Shown here: positions 6,763-15,483 of the stretch, in pieces
Layout of the letters: every line of letters starts with the position of its first letter
Numbering within the stretch: position 1 is the stretch's first letter
Translations under genes and position numbers: made by a program
Notes under the pieces: model-generated
Seen by the model: only the letters and a program-made list of their open reading frames with translations
Databases searched by the model: none
Told to the model about the DNA's origin: nothing
DNA from: an uncultured Methylococcaceae bacterium
Lineage (GTDB): Bacteria > Pseudomonadota > Gammaproteobacteria > Methylococcales > Methylomonadaceae
Assembly: GCA_903903765.1 (NCBI GenBank)
Contig: CAIVAH010000255.1
Coordinates: 1 to 28,251, forward strand
DNA: 28,251 bases
Direction of reading: 5' to 3'

Positions 6763-6785
6763 TTTGCGAAATATCTTAAATTCAA

Positions 6786-6815
6786 TATAGAAACCTCTTT
6801 AAAGAGGCTTCTATA
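6786..6815. terminator. Hairpin between convergent ssb and bcsZ
   Basis: Nested arms TATAGAA...TTCTATA and CCTCTTT/AAAGAGG form a 14-bp stem with one mismatch (6793 with 6808). It sits midway between the two convergent stop codons. On the minus strand the inner stem is followed by TTTCTATATT, a modest U-rich tail, so it could terminate the bcs operon and, less efficiently, ssb. Confidence 0.55.
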
Positions 6816-6828
6816 ACAATTGATCTTA

Positions 6829-7929
6829 TTAGGGTTTTATCGTTAACTGGCCATCTTTATCAAACTCATAACGCCCATCAAACCAACCTTTACCAAATAA
6901 AGTTAAGACACTGTCATAGTATTGATCGGGTTTGGTACTATTGGTTACAAAGCTTTTTGTAGAAGCAAATTCTCTAGCTAAACCTGCATTATTACTACTA
7001 GCTAAAAATGGTAACACTGCAGCTGAAAAACCTTTAGGTTTATTACCGCCTTGTTTTTTTGCTAAGAGATCATAATACTCATAGACGTCTTTGTCCTGAG
7101 TAATGATGTCTGAAAAAGGTGAATAATGCGCAATTAAAGCTTTTTTATCGGTATCTAAATCATTTAGCATGCCTAACCATAAATACACTCTAATAGCATT
7201 ATAACCGCCTATATTAGCTTCATTTTGATCCAGTATTACCCCATTTGAATAGTAAACATATGACCATTCAGGTGCTATGCCAAGCGGTGATGATTGAATG
7301 AGAAACTTGACACTGTTAACGGTAATTTCTTGCCAAGGCGAACTGGGATACAGCACAGAAAATTGTTTAAAAATTTGTATAGGCAGATAACTTGGGTTTA
7401 AACGCCAGAAATGGTTATTTAAAATAAAGCCCTTTGCACCCGGTAATATCATCCAGCCAAAATTTGGAATTTGTACGGCTTCGTTCTTTAAAATCTGATT
7501 AGAAATTAAAAAAGCGAGGGATTTATATTTATAGTTGTTCCAAACTCGGCCTGCTTGCACCAATGTATAAGCAATCCATAAATCAGCATCGGATGCGGAA
7601 TTTGCATCTAAGACTTGGAAAGTTTGATTTTTATCATTCAAGCCCCATGACCATGCAGGTAAATTACTAGTCAAATCACCTTTGGCTAGATTATTTTCTG
7701 TCCACTTTAATAGTTTTGAAAAGGTAGGCTTATCGTTGGCTACAAGAGCGAAGAATAAAGCGTAGGCTTGACCTTCTGATGTAGTTATTGATTGATTGTT
7801 ACTACCGTCAATCACTCTTCCGTCTGCATTGATATAGGTAGATTTAAAACTATTCCATTCTGGCCATGCATTATCAGCGGATGTATTGAGTGAAAAAACA
7901 CAAAGACATAGAAGTAATAAATATTTCAT
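6829..7929 (-). CDS. bcsZ: Periplasmic endo-beta-1,4-glucanase BcsZ (GH8)
   Basis: A 366-residue GH8 cellulase (E. coli BcsZ has 368) that trims cellulose in the periplasm during export. The signal peptide is about residues 1-18. Glu52 in 'TTSEGQAYALFFAL' matches the E. coli general acid Glu55. The motifs 'LPAWSWG', 'ANSASDADLWIAYTL', 'NPSYLP' and 'PKGFSAAVLPFL' are family-typical. At the place of the E. coli general base Asp243 ('YDAIRVYMW'), this protein reads 'YNAIRVYLW' with Asn244. The fold is thus intact but the catalytic base seems replaced. It is the last gene of the bcs operon, 6 bases after bcsB, and runs into a hairpin shared with ssb. Identity is secure; activity is uncertain. Confidence 0.93.
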   Translation of the reverse strand: MKYLLLLCLCVFSLNTSADNAWPEWNSFKSTYINADGRVIDGSNNQSITTSEGQAYALFFALVANDKPTFSKLLKWTENNLAKGDLTSNLPAWSWGLNDKNQTFQVLDANSASDADLWIAYTLVQAGRVWNNYKYKSLAFLISNQILKNEAVQIPNFGWMILPGAKGFILNNHFWRLNPSYLPIQIFKQFSVLYPSSPWQEITVNSVKFLIQSSPLGIAPEWSYVYYSNGVILDQNEANIGGYNAIRVYLWLGMLNDLDTDKKALIAHYSPFSDIITQDKDVYEYYDLLAKKQGGNKPKGFSAAVLPFLASSNNAGLAREFASTKSFVTNSTKPDQYYDSVLTLFGKGWFDGRYEFDKDGQLTIKP

Positions 7930-7935
7930 AGAGTA

Positions 7936-10161
7936 TTAATCATCAAAGTTATGTAATCGGACATAAGCGACATATTTAAGTAAACGCCATACCACAAATA
8001 TTATTAAACCTGTCATTAATAGCGTTAGGAAGCCTAATAATATTGGACTGTCACTTAAATGGAACCAAACCAGTTTATACAGAGGTAATTGTCCAATGTA
8101 ATAAGATTTATTATCTTCTAATCCAACGATATCATCGCCTTTGAATAGACTAGCAGTACCATCCAATTTGACATTATTACTTAGAATATTTGCAGTTACA
8201 TTTTTTAATTCTGTAGCATCAGAAGCTACAATTGCCACTGCACTTCTATTACTTTGCCAAGGTGATTCAAACCCTAATATAGCCCCAATCTGATTATCAT
8301 TACCTTCAACATATTCTGGTGAGGGTAGGGTGATTTTTTTATTGATGGCATCTAATATTATACTTTGCCAGTTTTCTTCAATTTTAGGCATTGATTCTTC
8401 AGGGATTAAACTAATAATCAATAGATCTTTATCTTCTATGTCATCAAAAGGTGCTTTATGAAATAAAGTAAACTTAGTCGCCGTGATACCTGTAGAAGAG
8501 CCCATTGCACCGAGCAATTTTAGATACACACTAATCTCAGCAGTACTAGGTTTATCGGATATGTAAATACCCGTCTCAGAAAGATCTGCTAAGCGGGTAA
8601 ATGGAAAGCCTAAGTTTATAAAAGATTTAATATCTGGCATAGCCATGTAATGAGGGAAGCCCCTTAAATCTAAAGTAGAATCACTGTCAATTTCACCATA
8701 CATATAAGTAGGAGTTAAATCAGTACAATTACCACCTTCGGGTTTATTAAACCGGTATTGGAATTCAAGCTTATTTTTATCCCCTAGTCTAAAACCAGGA
8801 ATTAATACTTCATTTTTGTTACCAAATACTAAATCGTCCACTAATGGGATACGAATTTTGTCTCCTTCATTACCGCCACCGACGCCTTTTTCTGTCAAGC
8901 CATAGCCTTTAAGAAAAATATCATTAACAAGAATTGATAATTGTGAGTCATCAACTTTATTAGCAGGTGAATAACGGTAGCCGATGTTCAGAGGAATCCC
9001 TTTACTTCGCCAAGTAAACAGATCAGGAGCTATGTTAAAATGAATCGAAATTTCCGGTGGCGTTTTACCCATCACTTGTAACTCACTCTTGTTATGAATG
9101 AGTTCTTTTAATGGTATTTCACGCTCGGTTTGTAACCAGTTAACCGCGTCATAAGGCTTTCTTGGGGCAATTTCTTTTGGATGCTCAATTTGTGTATACG
9201 AACCATTAAGCACAGATGAACCGGTTGTTAAACCTTCAATTGCAACCCTTAAGTCTTGTTTATCTCGTCCTAAAACTAATAGTAATTTAATAAATGGATT
9301 GTTTGGGTGAGAAATGAGTTGAACTGTTGGTTTGTCTACTTCAGGAAGATTTTTTAAAAAATCAGGTCGGTTTTTATTTGTAGCAAAGACAATAGCATGT
9401 TTATTAGGGAGCGCATTAATAACAACTGGAAAAAGTAATTCTTGCCACTTGGTTAAGGTGCCAAAATAAGACGCTGCAATACCTGATGCCTCTAAAACGT
9501 CTTCAATGCCTGTTTCTGGATAAACGAATGGTACTTCAATAGTTCCAAAATCATTGATATCTACAAATGGTTTCGGAAAGAAAATAAAATCATTCTTAAC
9601 CGGAATGGGTTCAGCAGATGTAACAAGTTTACTGGAGTTATCAATTTCAAACCATAAACCAGAATTTGCTTCACTAACGCAATTAAGATCCCTGTGCGCA
9701 ACTAATTCAAACGATATTGTATTGAATTTTGATAGGAACTTTGGATCAAGGTTAAATGTAAGATTTTGTTTAATTCCGCCTTTGTCTTTTTCAACAGCAA
9801 TATAACCAAGCACATGATTATTCAATAGAATCCGCACATGTGAAGATGCAGGAGAAAGGATAGGTGAATACATGTAACTTAATTCTAACGTAGCGTTTGT
9901 CACTATCTCATCTAGGCGTGAACCAAAATTTATATAAGCCGTCGCTAAGTTACCTTGTAACTTTATGGGGTATTTGATATCCAATTCTAGAAAAGTTGAT
10001 TGGAGTTGTTTTGAAGGTGGATTATCAAGTGAATAAGTCGTATTTTCTTTAAAGAAATCTCGTTGAGCACCTTGAACCGGAAAAACTATAGTGATAAAAA
10101 ATAAAAACAGTATATTTGTTGTGTTTTTAAGAAAATAAGATTTTGATTTATATATCTTCAT
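7936..10161 (-). CDS. bcsB: Cellulose synthase periplasmic subunit BcsB
   Basis: A 741-residue periplasmic protein with a signal peptide (about residues 1-31) and a single C-terminal membrane helix (about 707-730, 'LLGFLTLLMTGLIIFVVWRL'). BcsB binds BcsA through this helix and guides the emerging glucan across the periplasm. Two carbohydrate-binding and flavodoxin-like repeats are expected; recognisable segments include 'ELVAHRDLNCVSEANSGLW' and 'YRFNKPEGGNCTDLTP', which match the BcsB family. It is slightly shorter than E. coli BcsB (779). It starts 14 bases after the bcsA stop. No sign of truncation. Confidence 0.93.
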   Translation of the reverse strand: MKIYKSKSYFLKNTTNILFLFFITIVFPVQGAQRDFFKENTTYSLDNPPSKQLQSTFLELDIKYPIKLQGNLATAYINFGSRLDEIVTNATLELSYMYSPILSPASSHVRILLNNHVLGYIAVEKDKGGIKQNLTFNLDPKFLSKFNTISFELVAHRDLNCVSEANSGLWFEIDNSSKLVTSAEPIPVKNDFIFFPKPFVDINDFGTIEVPFVYPETGIEDVLEASGIAASYFGTLTKWQELLFPVVINALPNKHAIVFATNKNRPDFLKNLPEVDKPTVQLISHPNNPFIKLLLVLGRDKQDLRVAIEGLTTGSSVLNGSYTQIEHPKEIAPRKPYDAVNWLQTEREIPLKELIHNKSELQVMGKTPPEISIHFNIAPDLFTWRSKGIPLNIGYRYSPANKVDDSQLSILVNDIFLKGYGLTEKGVGGGNEGDKIRIPLVDDLVFGNKNEVLIPGFRLGDKNKLEFQYRFNKPEGGNCTDLTPTYMYGEIDSDSTLDLRGFPHYMAMPDIKSFINLGFPFTRLADLSETGIYISDKPSTAEISVYLKLLGAMGSSTGITATKFTLFHKAPFDDIEDKDLLIISLIPEESMPKIEENWQSIILDAINKKITLPSPEYVEGNDNQIGAILGFESPWQSNRSAVAIVASDATELKNVTANILSNNVKLDGTASLFKGDDIVGLEDNKSYYIGQLPLYKLVWFHLSDSPILLGFLTLLMTGLIIFVVWRLLKYVAYVRLHNFDD

Positions 10162-10175
10162 TGCTTGATAGTGTC

Positions 10176-12746
10176 TTAATAAATGTTTTGGGGAAATAAG
10201 GTTTTTATAAAATATACAAGTTTTTTACCTTTCAAAAAATATTTAGTAATTCTATTTGGAACTGAACGAGCCAAAATTATGTATCCATGAAAACCAACAG
10301 TCACTATATCAAGTAAACTAGTCAATGGTTTATCGATACTAAAGTTATCTTCCCAACTGCACCAAGCATCTGATCGTGAATAATTACATTTAACAAAATC
10401 TCTCCTTTGCTTTTCGGTGAGATTATCCAATAAAAGACCCATGTAAACTTTGTTTATAGAAGAGATAACGGCAGGAAACACATATTCTCTATTACCATGT
10501 GATAATATCACATGAATATGTTCATTTTTATTAAAATTTAAGTTATCTGCGTATAGTTGAACACCTAAGCCAGAATCAGAATAGTTGTTCATTCTTGCCT
10601 TAAATAAATGCCCCGAACTATTTCTTATAACAATGTCTGTTTTTACATCAATTCGATGATTTAATCTTAATTGTTTTGTTTCTTGAGCAACGCTAATTGC
10701 TCCACCTAAGACTAATAGATTATAAGTTGCCCAAACAATATTTATAATCACAGTCGAAACTTCATACTCTGGCCCATAAATATATCGATAAATACCAAAA
10801 CAAATACCAACTATATTAAAAAATATCAGTATTAGATATGGTTTAGAAACCCTTAAATCAAAAAACTCTTCTTTTATAATTCCACCCTTAGATGTAACAT
10901 TAAATGAACCTACATTTGGTTTAAATAATGCAACTGTTGTTGGAATAGCAATGTACCAAGCTAACACGGCTTCATAAATTTCAGCCCAAAAGGAGAATCG
11001 ATGTTTCCCTTGCATATAAGAATTTGCAAGGTTGGAATGAATAATAGACGGCAATGCATACAATAGTATTTCATTAGTCGGTGCATGAATAATATACGCA
11101 TGAATAATTAAATAGGCTAAAGGTGCTATTAGAAATATTAAACGCGGAATGCCACCAAAAAAATGTAACATAGCATTGGCATAACATAGGCGTTGGCTAA
11201 ACTTTAAGCCGATACCCGTTAGGGGATTATCAATTCTAAAGATTTGCGCCATACCTCGTGACCAACGAATTCGTTGACCAATGTGAGCGGATAATGTTTC
11301 TGTCGCTTGTCCAGCTGCTTGTATGATATTAATGTATGCTGATGTATACCCTTTACGATGCAATTTTAAGGCGGTATGGGCATCTTCAGTAACCGTTTCG
11401 ATAGCAACGCCACCGATTTCTATTAAAGGTTTTCTCTTTAATATTGCACATGATCCACAAAAAAAAGCAGCGTTCCACAAATCATTTCCATCTTGAATGA
11501 CGCCGTAAAACAGACTGTTTTCATTAGGCGTTTTTTTGAAATTACTTAAGTTTCGTTCAAATGGATCAGGGGAGTAGAAATGATGAGGGGTTTGAATTAA
11601 AGCTAGTTTTTTATCTTTAATAAACCAGCCCATTGTGGTTTGTAAAAAAGATCTAACCGGGATGTGATCGCAATCAAAAATTGCGATATATTCACCATGA
11701 CTTGATTGCATGGCATTATTAATATTTCCAGCTTTTGCATGAGTATTGTTGACTCTACTGATGTAGCCTACACTTACTTGTTCTGCAAGTTCTTTTACTT
11801 CATGACGATTTCCATCATCAAGAATGTAGATGTTAATTTTTTCTTTTGGCCAATCTATATTAGTAGCCGCTATTGTTGTAGTTTTGATAATTCCAATTGC
11901 TTCATTATAGGTCGGTATGAAAATATCCACTGTTGGCCATAAAGAGATATCGTTCGATAATAAATGTGCTTTTCTCTGTAAAGGACCAGCAATTTGAAAA
12001 TAACCCAATAACAAAATCAGCCATGTATAAACTTCTGCTATAAATAAAATAATACTAAAAGTGGTGTCAATACTACTGTCAGTGTTGATAGTCGATGTAG
12101 CTCTCCAAAACAAATATCGTGAAGCTAATGTTAAAGAGAGAATCACTAATATTAATTTTGGTAAGTAACCTTTAGTTTTACGAACTGACATTGCAACAAT
12201 CCACATGATTACTACAAATATCAATTGAGAAGTAATATTAAATGGAATGGTTAGACATACTATCGCTAATAAGAAAATAATAAATAGATAAATCTGTGGC
12301 CTAAACTGACCATCATTTGAACTGTCAGAATTTTCAATATCATTAAGGATTTTTCCTGAACTGGCCTCAAAAACTTTAAATGGAAAAAAAATGATTGAAA
12401 ATCCACGATAGATGATTTTATTGATTAAATTTAAGTTATCAAGTAACTTATCATAGGGACTTGATTGATTGATGAAGCTGATCCAAATCAACTGAATAAG
12501 GATTCGAAAAATATCAAGAAATGAGATTCTTGCTAATTGTACTTGGGGTAAAAAAACTCTTAACGATTTTGTTACATGTAAACGTTTTGATTCGTGGCAG
12601 TATATAGATAATAAAAAAAAGACTAATAAACCTAATATAAGGCCACTTTTTTCGGGTTTATGACTAAAATAGTGTTTTTTAAAGCTTATCCATGCCTCGT
12701 TAAATTGTGAGCCATAAAAAGTTGAATAAATCACATTTGAAATCAT
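10176..12746 (-). CDS. bcsA: Cellulose synthase catalytic subunit BcsA, UDP-glucose-dependent, with PilZ domain
   Basis: An 856-residue inner-membrane GT2 enzyme polymerising UDP-glucose into beta-1,4-glucan (E. coli 872). The catalytic motifs are DDG (310-312), DCD (358-360), FFCGSC (428-433), TED (453-455) and QRIRW (491-495), all intact. The gating-loop motif 'FNVTSKGG' is at 615-622. Multiple membrane helices flank the domain. The C-terminal PilZ domain has both c-di-GMP elements, RLNHR (694-698) and NYSDSG (721-726), so activation by c-di-GMP should be retained. An N-terminal region of about 150 residues precedes the main helices, as in Enterobacteria. Its ATG overlaps the bcsQ stop by 4 bases (ATGA), indicating translational coupling. 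Confidence 0.96.
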   Translation of the reverse strand: MISNVIYSTFYGSQFNEAWISFKKHYFSHKPEKSGLILGLLVFFLLSIYCHESKRLHVTKSLRVFLPQVQLARISFLDIFRILIQLIWISFINQSSPYDKLLDNLNLINKIIYRGFSIIFFPFKVFEASSGKILNDIENSDSSNDGQFRPQIYLFIIFLLAIVCLTIPFNITSQLIFVVIMWIVAMSVRKTKGYLPKLILVILSLTLASRYLFWRATSTINTDSSIDTTFSIILFIAEVYTWLILLLGYFQIAGPLQRKAHLLSNDISLWPTVDIFIPTYNEAIGIIKTTTIAATNIDWPKEKINIYILDDGNRHEVKELAEQVSVGYISRVNNTHAKAGNINNAMQSSHGEYIAIFDCDHIPVRSFLQTTMGWFIKDKKLALIQTPHHFYSPDPFERNLSNFKKTPNENSLFYGVIQDGNDLWNAAFFCGSCAILKRKPLIEIGGVAIETVTEDAHTALKLHRKGYTSAYINIIQAAGQATETLSAHIGQRIRWSRGMAQIFRIDNPLTGIGLKFSQRLCYANAMLHFFGGIPRLIFLIAPLAYLIIHAYIIHAPTNEILLYALPSIIHSNLANSYMQGKHRFSFWAEIYEAVLAWYIAIPTTVALFKPNVGSFNVTSKGGIIKEEFFDLRVSKPYLILIFFNIVGICFGIYRYIYGPEYEVSTVIINIVWATYNLLVLGGAISVAQETKQLRLNHRIDVKTDIVIRNSSGHLFKARMNNYSDSGLGVQLYADNLNFNKNEHIHVILSHGNREYVFPAVISSINKVYMGLLLDNLTEKQRRDFVKCNYSRSDAWCSWEDNFSIDKPLTSLLDIVTVGFHGYIILARSVPNRITKYFLKGKKLVYFIKTLFPQNIY

Positions 12747-13510
12747 GCGGAAACTTTATGACTAAAATGCAACATAATCCAAGTCGCTAAAGTTTTAAAC
12801 TGTTTACTTGTCGCAGACTCTGGCGAATATAACTGTACGGTTGTTTTTTGCGCTAAGGCTTCTTTGATATTTTCATCATAATAAATCTTAACGGGGATCA
12901 ATGAATTGGCTAAATGTGCTTTTAAAACTAATGATGTATCATGATCCAACTGACTAAGTGGCATAAACTTATTGATTAAGTACAAACATTTAGTATTTAA
13001 TGCAGAATCATTTTTTAAATAATTGGATTGAATTGAATCACTAATCAATGAGACAGAGATCACTTGTGGTTCGATTACTCTAATAATACTATCGGCATAC
13101 TTTAATGCTTGTATGCTCAACTTATTTAATTCACTTCCTGTATTTAAGATAAGCCATTTTTTTTTCGAATTTTTTGCAAGATTTAGTTTTTCAGACAACC
13201 AAGTATCAGTATTAATTTTTTCTAAAAGATCAAGTTGATTATCATAGGAAATCCCTCCAAATGGAATAAAATTAACACCTAACTCGCACTTAAAACCGGC
13301 TTTATACCAAGCTTCATCGTTAAGCACATTAAGCGCCCAACCTGATTTATTGAACCAGTCCATGTTAAAATGCAATCGAAGTAAGTTACTAGGATTTAAG
13401 TCAATAACCAATACATCTTGATTTAAATCATATAAATTTCTTGCTACATTGGCCGTCACTGTAGAAGAACCGACGGATGACTGGATACCTTGTATACACA
13501 AAACTGGCAT
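12743..13510 (-). CDS. bcsQ: Cellulose biosynthesis ParA/MinD-like protein BcsQ (YhjQ)
   Basis: A 255-residue SIMIBI-class NTPase related to MinD/ParA. In E. coli BcsQ works with BcsR at the cytosolic face of the synthase, and is needed for cellulose secretion. 'NLLRLHFNMDW' and 'SGWALNVLNDEAWYKAG' closely match E. coli BcsQ. The Walker A region reads GIQSSVGSST (8-17), with neither the deviant nor the standard lysine of the KGGVGKT motif. E. coli BcsQ (GVRGGVGTT) also departs from the canonical motif, but this copy loses the GG as well. The gene starts directly after the bcsR stop (TAAATG) and overlaps bcsA. Confidence 0.92.
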   Translation of the reverse strand: MPVLCIQGIQSSVGSSTVTANVARNLYDLNQDVLVIDLNPSNLLRLHFNMDWFNKSGWALNVLNDEAWYKAGFKCELGVNFIPFGGISYDNQLDLLEKINTDTWLSEKLNLAKNSKKKWLILNTGSELNKLSIQALKYADSIIRVIEPQVISVSLISDSIQSNYLKNDSALNTKCLYLINKFMPLSQLDHDTSLVLKAHLANSLIPVKIYYDENIKEALAQKTTVQLYSPESATSKQFKTLATWIMLHFSHKVSA

Positions 13511-13681
13511 TTATTTTCTTTTATCCTCGTGGAAGAAATCAAAACTAGTTATTTCTTTGATTAAAGACCATTTATCAATGATTTCTTTAAGTTCTTCAAT
13601 TTCTTTTATTTCTATATAGCTATAATGGGTTATACCCAAACTTTTATATAATTCTGAAACATCATCTTTATCATAATCCAT
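13511..13681 (-). CDS. bcsR: Small cellulose regulator BcsR (YhjR)
   Basis: A 56-codon frame from ATG at 13681 to TAA at 13511, lying between bcsG and bcsQ. The C-terminal half 'YSYIEIKEIEELKEIIDKW' then 'SLIKEI' matches the E. coli BcsR pattern 'Y-x-DI...E-x-L...L-x-x-W-PLL-x-E'. In E. coli BcsR forms a complex with BcsQ that controls assembly of the Bcs macrocomplex. It precedes bcsQ as in E. coli and its stop codon abuts the bcsQ ATG. Length is close to E. coli BcsR (62). It is acidic and lacks the E. coli N-terminal extension. Identification rests on position plus the weak sequence pattern. Confidence 0.82.
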   Translation of the reverse strand: MDYDKDDVSELYKSLGITHYSYIEIKEIEELKEIIDKWSLIKEITSFDFFHEDKRK

Positions 13682-13689
13682 AAGACTTA

Positions 13690-15291
13690 TTACTCAATTT
13701 CATATTTCAACCATTCATTTTTATTGAAAGAATAAAAATAATCATTATTGTATTTCATAACAATTGATCCTTCGTTTTCAGAGAGTAGGGGAGTTGTAGG
13801 TGCTCCAATTATTAACTGCTCTGCACTAAACGCTTTTTTACTAAATACATCTTGAATTAAAAGTTCGTTTACGATATGTCCAATTACCGTATAGCTAGAG
13901 GGTTCCTTAACACGGATTTGATTACCGGATCGAACAATGTCACTACCGATTATTTTTAATCCGACTGGTACATTGGTGATTTTGGGACTTGCTAATTCAC
14001 GCATACCTGCTATTTGAACTTTGTCACCTCTAATATTTGCACCATGTTCTGGAACAAATAACACAACAATAGGCTTATTAGTTTTTTTAAGTTCATCCAA
14101 TAAATTATAAAAATCATTTAATAAATTGGTCAGTCTTTCTTCATAAGTTTCAGAAGACGTTTGTGATTTTTTATATTGATAATGGACGCCATCATGTAGG
14201 CTAACGGTATTATAAAGAGTGAATTTTTTATTGCTTTTACTCACATTTCTGTTTTGTAACCATAAAGTAAACATATCACTATCACGATGAATATATGAAT
14301 TATCAAAGTTTAAGAGATAGGGTTTTAAATTAAAATGGTTAGGTCTGACTTGTAAATCACCTTTATCGACCACTAATGGTGCAAAATTATCGAAGTTACC
14401 ATCATGATTTAATAAAAACTCTATGTCGTATCCTAAATTTCTTAAATTATTTGCTAGATAGCATTGTTTGTTAGAGGGTTGACTCATTATTGAGTTATGA
14501 CTTTTCTGGCCACAGTTTGCCTGTAATAATCTTACAACTGCTGGTCCACTGTATGAGGTAGCCGTATTAAAGTTTTCATACAAAAGATCAAATTCTTTAA
14601 ATAACTTATGATTTTCCAAATGATAGAAATTTATATCATCCCAGGCTAATGAACAGACACTTAATATCAAAATATCAAAATCCACTTTAGGTAATACATC
14701 ATTTCTTAAACCCAATTGGATAGTAGATTGTTTCTCAAAGAAATCTTTTTCGTATTGAGTTAAATTATCATTTAGTGAGGATGAACTACTACTTGAATTA
14801 GTTTTATCCAAATATGAATAGTTATTTGTTTTTGAATTTGCATTGATATTTGCTGCGTTATGAGCATTAATATGATTAATGAATAAAATCAAGATAACCG
14901 TTATCACCACTGAAGTCATTCGCAATACATTAAAAAGCATAAAATACAATACTGTACATATGAACAATATTAATATGAAATTTAACGATATAAATCTTGA
15001 TCCAAGTTCTAATAAATAATTTAAGCCAAACTGCGAGATTTGTGATGTCTGAGCCAGTGCATGACTTATTGGAGGCAAATAAGAATCATCGTATAGGATG
15101 TATAAGGCTATGGGTATTGCAATTAATTGCTGCAATACAAAATATAGTCTAGTTTTAATAGGAATGATTAAAAATATTAAGAACGCGAAGTTTCTTAAAT
15201 AATCAAATTCAATTATGCCATTAAGAAATAATACTATCTTAACAACAAAATATATATTCCAAGCGCCTATAGTATATTCACTCGACTTCAA
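13690..15291 (-). CDS. bcsG: Cellulose phosphoethanolamine transferase BcsG
   Basis: A 533-residue protein with an N-terminal multi-helix membrane domain (about residues 13-140), a seven-serine linker (166-172) and a periplasmic alkaline-phosphatase-fold domain. BcsG transfers phosphoethanolamine from phosphatidylethanolamine to cellulose. Catalytic and zinc residues are conserved: Cys213 in 'SVCSLAWDD' (E. coli Cys243), the nucleophile Ser248 in 'TSYSGP' (Ser278), and Glu415-His416 in 'VPEHGAN' (Glu442-His443). 'MRELASPKITNVPVGLKIIG' also matches. It starts 2 bases after bcsF and stops 8 bases before bcsR. The presence of all key residues implies modified (pEtN) cellulose. Confidence 0.94.
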   Translation of the reverse strand: MKSSEYTIGAWNIYFVVKIVLFLNGIIEFDYLRNFAFLIFLIIPIKTRLYFVLQQLIAIPIALYILYDDSYLPPISHALAQTSQISQFGLNYLLELGSRFISLNFILILFICTVLYFMLFNVLRMTSVVITVILILFINHINAHNAANINANSKTNNYSYLDKTNSSSSSSSLNDNLTQYEKDFFEKQSTIQLGLRNDVLPKVDFDILILSVCSLAWDDINFYHLENHKLFKEFDLLYENFNTATSYSGPAVVRLLQANCGQKSHNSIMSQPSNKQCYLANNLRNLGYDIEFLLNHDGNFDNFAPLVVDKGDLQVRPNHFNLKPYLLNFDNSYIHRDSDMFTLWLQNRNVSKSNKKFTLYNTVSLHDGVHYQYKKSQTSSETYEERLTNLLNDFYNLLDELKKTNKPIVVLFVPEHGANIRGDKVQIAGMRELASPKITNVPVGLKIIGSDIVRSGNQIRVKEPSSYTVIGHIVNELLIQDVFSKKAFSAEQLIIGAPTTPLLSENEGSIVMKYNNDYFYSFNKNEWLKYEIE

Positions 15292-15293
15292 AA

Positions 15294-15473
15294 TTAGTCC
15301 TCACGCGATTTGAAAAATTTTGAAAATTTTACAGGTTGAATAATCTCAGGCTTTCCACTTAATATGCGCACTGCTTTTATAATAAAACACCATAAATCTT
15401 TAATAATAAGCCCTAAGCCAACACCCGATACAAAAGCTAAAGACGCAGTAATTATAAAATCGTCAAAATTCAT
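15294..15473 (-). CDS. bcsF: Small inner-membrane cellulose regulator BcsF
   Basis: A 59-residue protein with one N-terminal membrane helix ('FIITASLAFVSGVGLGLII') and a basic tail containing 'SGKPEIIQPVKF', resembling the 'AKPRYVKPA' of E. coli BcsF (63 residues). BcsF recruits BcsE to the membrane so that it can stimulate BcsG. The ATG at 15473 was chosen over the longer frame from 15521, which would overlap bcsE by 38 bases. With this start the gene lies 10 bases after the bcsE stop. It ends 2 bases before bcsG. Recognised mainly by position, size and the tail motif. Confidence 0.85.
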   Translation of the reverse strand: MNFDDFIITASLAFVSGVGLGLIIKDLWCFIIKAVRILSGKPEIIQPVKFSKFFKSRED

Positions 15474-15483
15474 GTCAGTTTTC

